Assembly: GCA_945896765.1 (NCBI GenBank)
Contig: CAMDEL010000080.1
Span: 1-6,978 of the forward strand
Length of the DNA: 6,978 bases
Direction: 5' to 3'
DNA from: Singulisphaera sp. GP187
GTDB lineage: Bacteria; Planctomycetota; Phycisphaerae; Phycisphaerales; SM1A02
Shown here: positions 4,916 to 6,978 of the stretch, piece after piece
Layout of the letters: each line of letters opens with the position of its first letter
Position numbering within the stretch: the first letter of the stretch is position 1
Program-made: the position numbers and the translations under genes
Notes under the pieces: model-generated
What the model was told of the DNA's origin: nothing
The model's database searches: none
Seen by the model: the letters and a program-made list of their open reading frames with translations, nothing else

Positions 4916-6715
4916 ATGAAATCAATTACTCACAACCGTCTGCTTCTCGTGCTTGCTCTCGTTGGATCAACAACAACCCTTGCGTTCTCGCAGCAGGCAG
5001 CGCCTCCGTCAGTTGGTGGTCCAGTCATTCCAACGAAACCACCTGGAAGTGTATCTGATGGAATCCTGTCGACCCACAATCAGGTGGGTGCAAGCTCTCG
5101 TGATTTGATGTCAACTACCAAGCCTGTGAATCAGGCAGGGGATCCAAGTCTTGTGAAGCAAGATGGCTCTCAAACAGATGTTCCATCCGGCCCGCCTCCG
5201 ATCGTCTTTGATCCTCCAATTCTCGATCTTGGAGAAATGCAAGCAGATGTTCCCAAGACAGGGAAATTGATTATCAGAAATGTGACTGACAAGCCTGTCA
5301 CGATTGCACGAGCAATTCCAGGTTGCGGTTGCACGACGGCGAATGCACCGAAGGATCCAATTCCAGCCGGTGGCTTCACCGAGATGGAAATCACGCTCAA
5401 GCCAGGACCAAAGCAGGGCGTGAAGATGTCCAAGCGCGTGACATTTCAAATCGAAGGTGCAGCACCAGTCATTCTGACTGTGGAAGGAAATGTGGCGGCG
5501 TATGTCACGATCACTCCCGATGTGATCGAAGGTCCAGCGAAGGCTGATGCGGCTGGCAATCTTGATGGAAAACTTATCGTCGCTGCTGCAGATGGACAGG
5601 AATTCAAAATTACTGGAGTCAATCCTCCCGTCATTTCTAATATCAGTCCAGATGCTGCCAAAGAGCACATTCTGAACATCGACTGGGCGAAATGGGAAGA
5701 ACAAGGTCGCGCAATCAAAGTGACCATTGCGACTGATCATCCAAAAGCATCTTCTGTCAGTGTGATGATCAAGCGACCGATGGTTGCTGGTGATCGTCCA
5801 ACTCCTCCGCCGCCAACGCAGCGTGCCGTTACAACTCCAACAAGTGAACTTGTACTCGCAGCTCAACAGGGAAATGTTGCGAAGGTCAAGGAATTACTTG
5901 CTGTTGCTGGAGTGAATGTCAATCAGGTCGATGCAGATACTGGCAGAACCGCTTTGCATTGGGCAGCCCGCGAAAATCGTGGCGAAATCGTTGCGATTCT
6001 TATCGAAGCGAAGGCCGATGTGAATGCGCAAGACCGAACTGGAAAAGGTCCGTTGACTCTCGCAGCTGAAACTGGAAGCGCTGATGCAACGCAAAAACTT
6101 GTTGACGCTGGCGCAAGCTTGACAGCACGAGATTCAATCGGCGGAACTCCACTCACGTGGGGTTGCGGATTAGGTTCGGCGGAGACGGTCAAGATTCTGC
6201 TCGCAAAAGGAGCTGATGCAACAGTGGTCGACGTCAACGGATTGACTCCCCTCATTTGGGCTGCTGGAATCGGCAAGCCAGAAACTGTTGCTGTTCTTTT
6301 GGAAAAATATCCAAATCTTGATTTGAATATCAAAGATGGCGTGACCGGCGACTCCGCTCTGATGCGTGCTGTTCGAAGTGGCAAGATTGAAAGTGTTCGC
6401 ATGCTGATTGAGAAGCATGCAGATGTGAACTCAATGAACAAGCAGGGATATACGCCACTTCAACTCGCAGCTCTTTCGGGAACCCCTGAGAAGGCAAAAC
6501 TGTTGATCGAAGCGAAGGCTGATTTGAATACCAAGGATGCAACTGGACGAACTGCGCTTGATCTTGCGCAACGACGAACAGATGCCTCAGGAAAGGAAAT
6601 CGCTGATTTCCTCCAAAGCAAGGGCGCCGTAAGCGCCGTGCCAGTTCCTGCAACAACTCTCGCAGTTCCTGCAACTACTCCAGCAGTTCCTGCTGCAACT
6701 CCTGCTGGGAAATAA
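4916..6715 (+). CDS. Exported protein with DUF1573 domain and ankyrin repeats
   Basis: This 599-residue protein begins with a signal peptide: a basic start (MKSITHNR), a hydrophobic core (LLLVLALVGSTTTLAF) and likely cleavage after about residue 25. A Pro/Gly/Ser-rich stretch follows (27-96). Residues about 97-195 are a DUF1573 domain, an immunoglobulin-like beta-sandwich fold: FDPPILDLGEM, NVTDKPVTI, the family's C-G-C-T motif (Cys137, Cys139) and V-FQIEGAAPVILTVEGNV. Residues about 196-290 form a further beta-rich part of unknown type, ending in a Pro-rich linker (TPPPPT, about 296-301). About eight ankyrin repeats fill 309-571, with consensus pieces such as GRTALHWAAREN, GGTPLTWGCGLG and GYTPLQLAALSG. 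The last 26 residues are an Ala/Pro/Thr/Val tail. Ankyrin repeats bind proteins, so the likely role is a periplasmic or surface scaffold; the partner is unknown. No catalytic motif or further membrane segment was seen. The gene appears to be monocistronic, with a terminator about 50 nt past the stop. Confidence 0.95.
   Translation: MKSITHNRLLLVLALVGSTTTLAFSQQAAPPSVGGPVIPTKPPGSVSDGILSTHNQVGASSRDLMSTTKPVNQAGDPSLVKQDGSQTDVPSGPPPIVFDPPILDLGEMQADVPKTGKLIIRNVTDKPVTIARAIPGCGCTTANAPKDPIPAGGFTEMEITLKPGPKQGVKMSKRVTFQIEGAAPVILTVEGNVAAYVTITPDVIEGPAKADAAGNLDGKLIVAAADGQEFKITGVNPPVISNISPDAAKEHILNIDWAKWEEQGRAIKVTIATDHPKASSVSVMIKRPMVAGDRPTPPPPTQRAVTTPTSELVLAAQQGNVAKVKELLAVAGVNVNQVDADTGRTALHWAARENRGEIVAILIEAKADVNAQDRTGKGPLTLAAETGSADATQKLVDAGASLTARDSIGGTPLTWGCGLGSAETVKILLAKGADATVVDVNGLTPLIWAAGIGKPETVAVLLEKYPNLDLNIKDGVTGDSALMRAVRSGKIESVRMLIEKHADVNSMNKQGYTPLQLAALSGTPEKAKLLIEAKADLNTKDATGRTALDLAQRRTDASGKEIADFLQSKGAVSAVPVPATTLAVPATTPAVPAATPAGK
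6641..6703 (+). repeat. Three 21-bp imperfect tandem repeats in the C-terminal tail
   Basis: Units at 6641-6661, 6662-6682 and 6683-6703 share the pattern GCAGTTCCTGCAACWACTCC with a few changes. In frame they encode PVPATTL, AVPATTP and AVPAATP. The tail is probably disordered and in frame at any copy number, suggesting slippage-driven length change. Confidence 0.88.
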
Positions 6716-6729
6716 AAATAGCACGATCC

Positions 6730-6747
6730 AAAGTTTTACTAAACTTT
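6730..6747. repeat. Short perfect inverted repeat downstream of the ankyrin gene
   Basis: AAAGTTT (6730-6736) and AAACTTT (6741-6747) flank TACT. The stem is AT-rich and weak, and is not followed by a T run. It lies between the stop codon and the terminator and may only be a 3' UTR hairpin. Confidence 0.4.
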
Positions 6748-6764
6748 CCAACAAAGTCTTCATC

Positions 6765-6797
6765 AAAGGCCTTCGCAAGTGCGGGGCCTTTTTCTTT
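6765..6797 (+). terminator. Intrinsic terminator of the ankyrin-protein gene
   Basis: AAAGGCC (6765-6771) pairs with GGCCTTT (6785-6791), with CGC/GCG able to pair inside the loop, and the stem runs into a T-rich tract (TTTTTCTTT, 6789-6797). It starts 49 nt after the stop codon and separates this gene from the carboxypeptidase gene. Confidence 0.85.
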
Positions 6798-6832
6798 GGG
6801 TTCATTGCAGTGGTTGGCGATAGAGTAGAGCC

Positions 6833-6978
6833 ATGACTTCAGCAACTCTCCAATCGTCGACAACATCGGTCAAGACTCCCAAGGCATATCAGGCACTCAT
6901 CGAACGAGTTCGTGATGCACATTTGCTTGGTGCGACGGGTGGGATTCTGAGTTGGGATCAAGAGACAATGATGCCAGC
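6833..6978 (+). CDS. M32-family (Taq-type) metallocarboxypeptidase, N-terminal fragment
   Basis: Only the first 48 codons are in the window. After a Ser/Thr-rich start, the segment YQALIERVRDAHLLGATGGI (19-38) leads into LSWDQETMMPA, the hallmark N-terminal signature of carboxypeptidase Taq proteins (L-WDQET-MP). The full enzyme is usually about 500 residues, with an HExxH zinc site far downstream, here outside the window. The family removes C-terminal amino acids from peptides in the cytoplasm. There is no signal peptide. ATG 6833 has only a weak upstream purine stretch (GAGTAGAG). The gene lies 36 nt after the preceding terminator, so its promoter must overlap or lie within that region, unless there is read-through. 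Confidence 0.9.
   Translation, partial: MTSATLQSSTTSVKTPKAYQALIERVRDAHLLGATGGILSWDQETMMP

Noticed and set aside
5111..5866. 251-codon minus-strand frame opposite the ankyrin protein
   Set aside because: It is antisense to the DUF1573 and first ankyrin parts; the Trp/Arg/Cys-rich translation looks like a shadow.
1..6978. A new defence, toxin-antitoxin or mobile system
   Set aside because: No nuclease, toxin, transposase, integrase, reverse transcriptase or array was recognised; most genes fall in known families. Ankyrin repeats alone are not evidence of an effector or defence role.

Overview
The window reads as ordinary chromosomal DNA of a free-living bacterium, with moderate GC, few good Shine-Dalgarno sites and several non-ATG start options. 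The gene families point to Planctomycetota, possibly a Phycisphaerae-like lineage: a DUF2617-like protein of the planctomycete type, a family 4 uracil-DNA glycosylase with a long N-terminal extension, a Memo-family protein with an N-terminal extension, and an exported DUF1573 protein. This lineage call is inference from family resemblance, not from a marker phylogeny. No mobile element, CRISPR array, phage gene or tRNA was seen.

Left part (1-1117): a leftward gene, open to the window edge, encodes a diverged protein that may belong to the Gfo/Idh/MocA oxidoreductase fold. It is divergent from rnpB, the bacterial type A RNase P RNA (about 661-1025, + strand). rnpB is followed by a strong intrinsic terminator and a second, smaller terminator-like hairpin.

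Middle part (1198-4674): a rightward pair, DUF2617-like protein then uracil-DNA glycosylase (28-nt gap), ends at a strong terminator near 2914-2952. Facing it is a leftward pair, a Memo-family protein (AmmeMemoRadiSam protein B) followed after only 8 nt by dtd, the D-aminoacyl-tRNA deacylase. The 2723-2998 gap between the converging pairs holds the terminator and perhaps a short untranslated or small-RNA segment.

Right part (4675-6978): after a divergent intergenic region with a repeat-rich inverted repeat comes a 599-residue exported protein: signal peptide, DUF1573 domain, about eight ankyrin repeats and a short Ala/Pro/Thr tail made of 21-bp tandem repeats. It ends at its own terminator. 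The start of an M32 (Taq-type) carboxypeptidase gene then runs off the right edge.

The genes are mainly housekeeping or maintenance functions: tRNA 5' processing, repair of uracil in DNA, removal of D-amino acids from tRNA, and peptide hydrolysis. They do not form one evident pathway. I did not find a convincing new multi-gene system. The points most worth checking are the DUF1573-ankyrin exported fusion, the Ser in place of a cluster-binding Cys in the glycosylase, the degenerate nucleotide-binding half of the left-edge protein, and the possible short transcript before the 2914 terminator.
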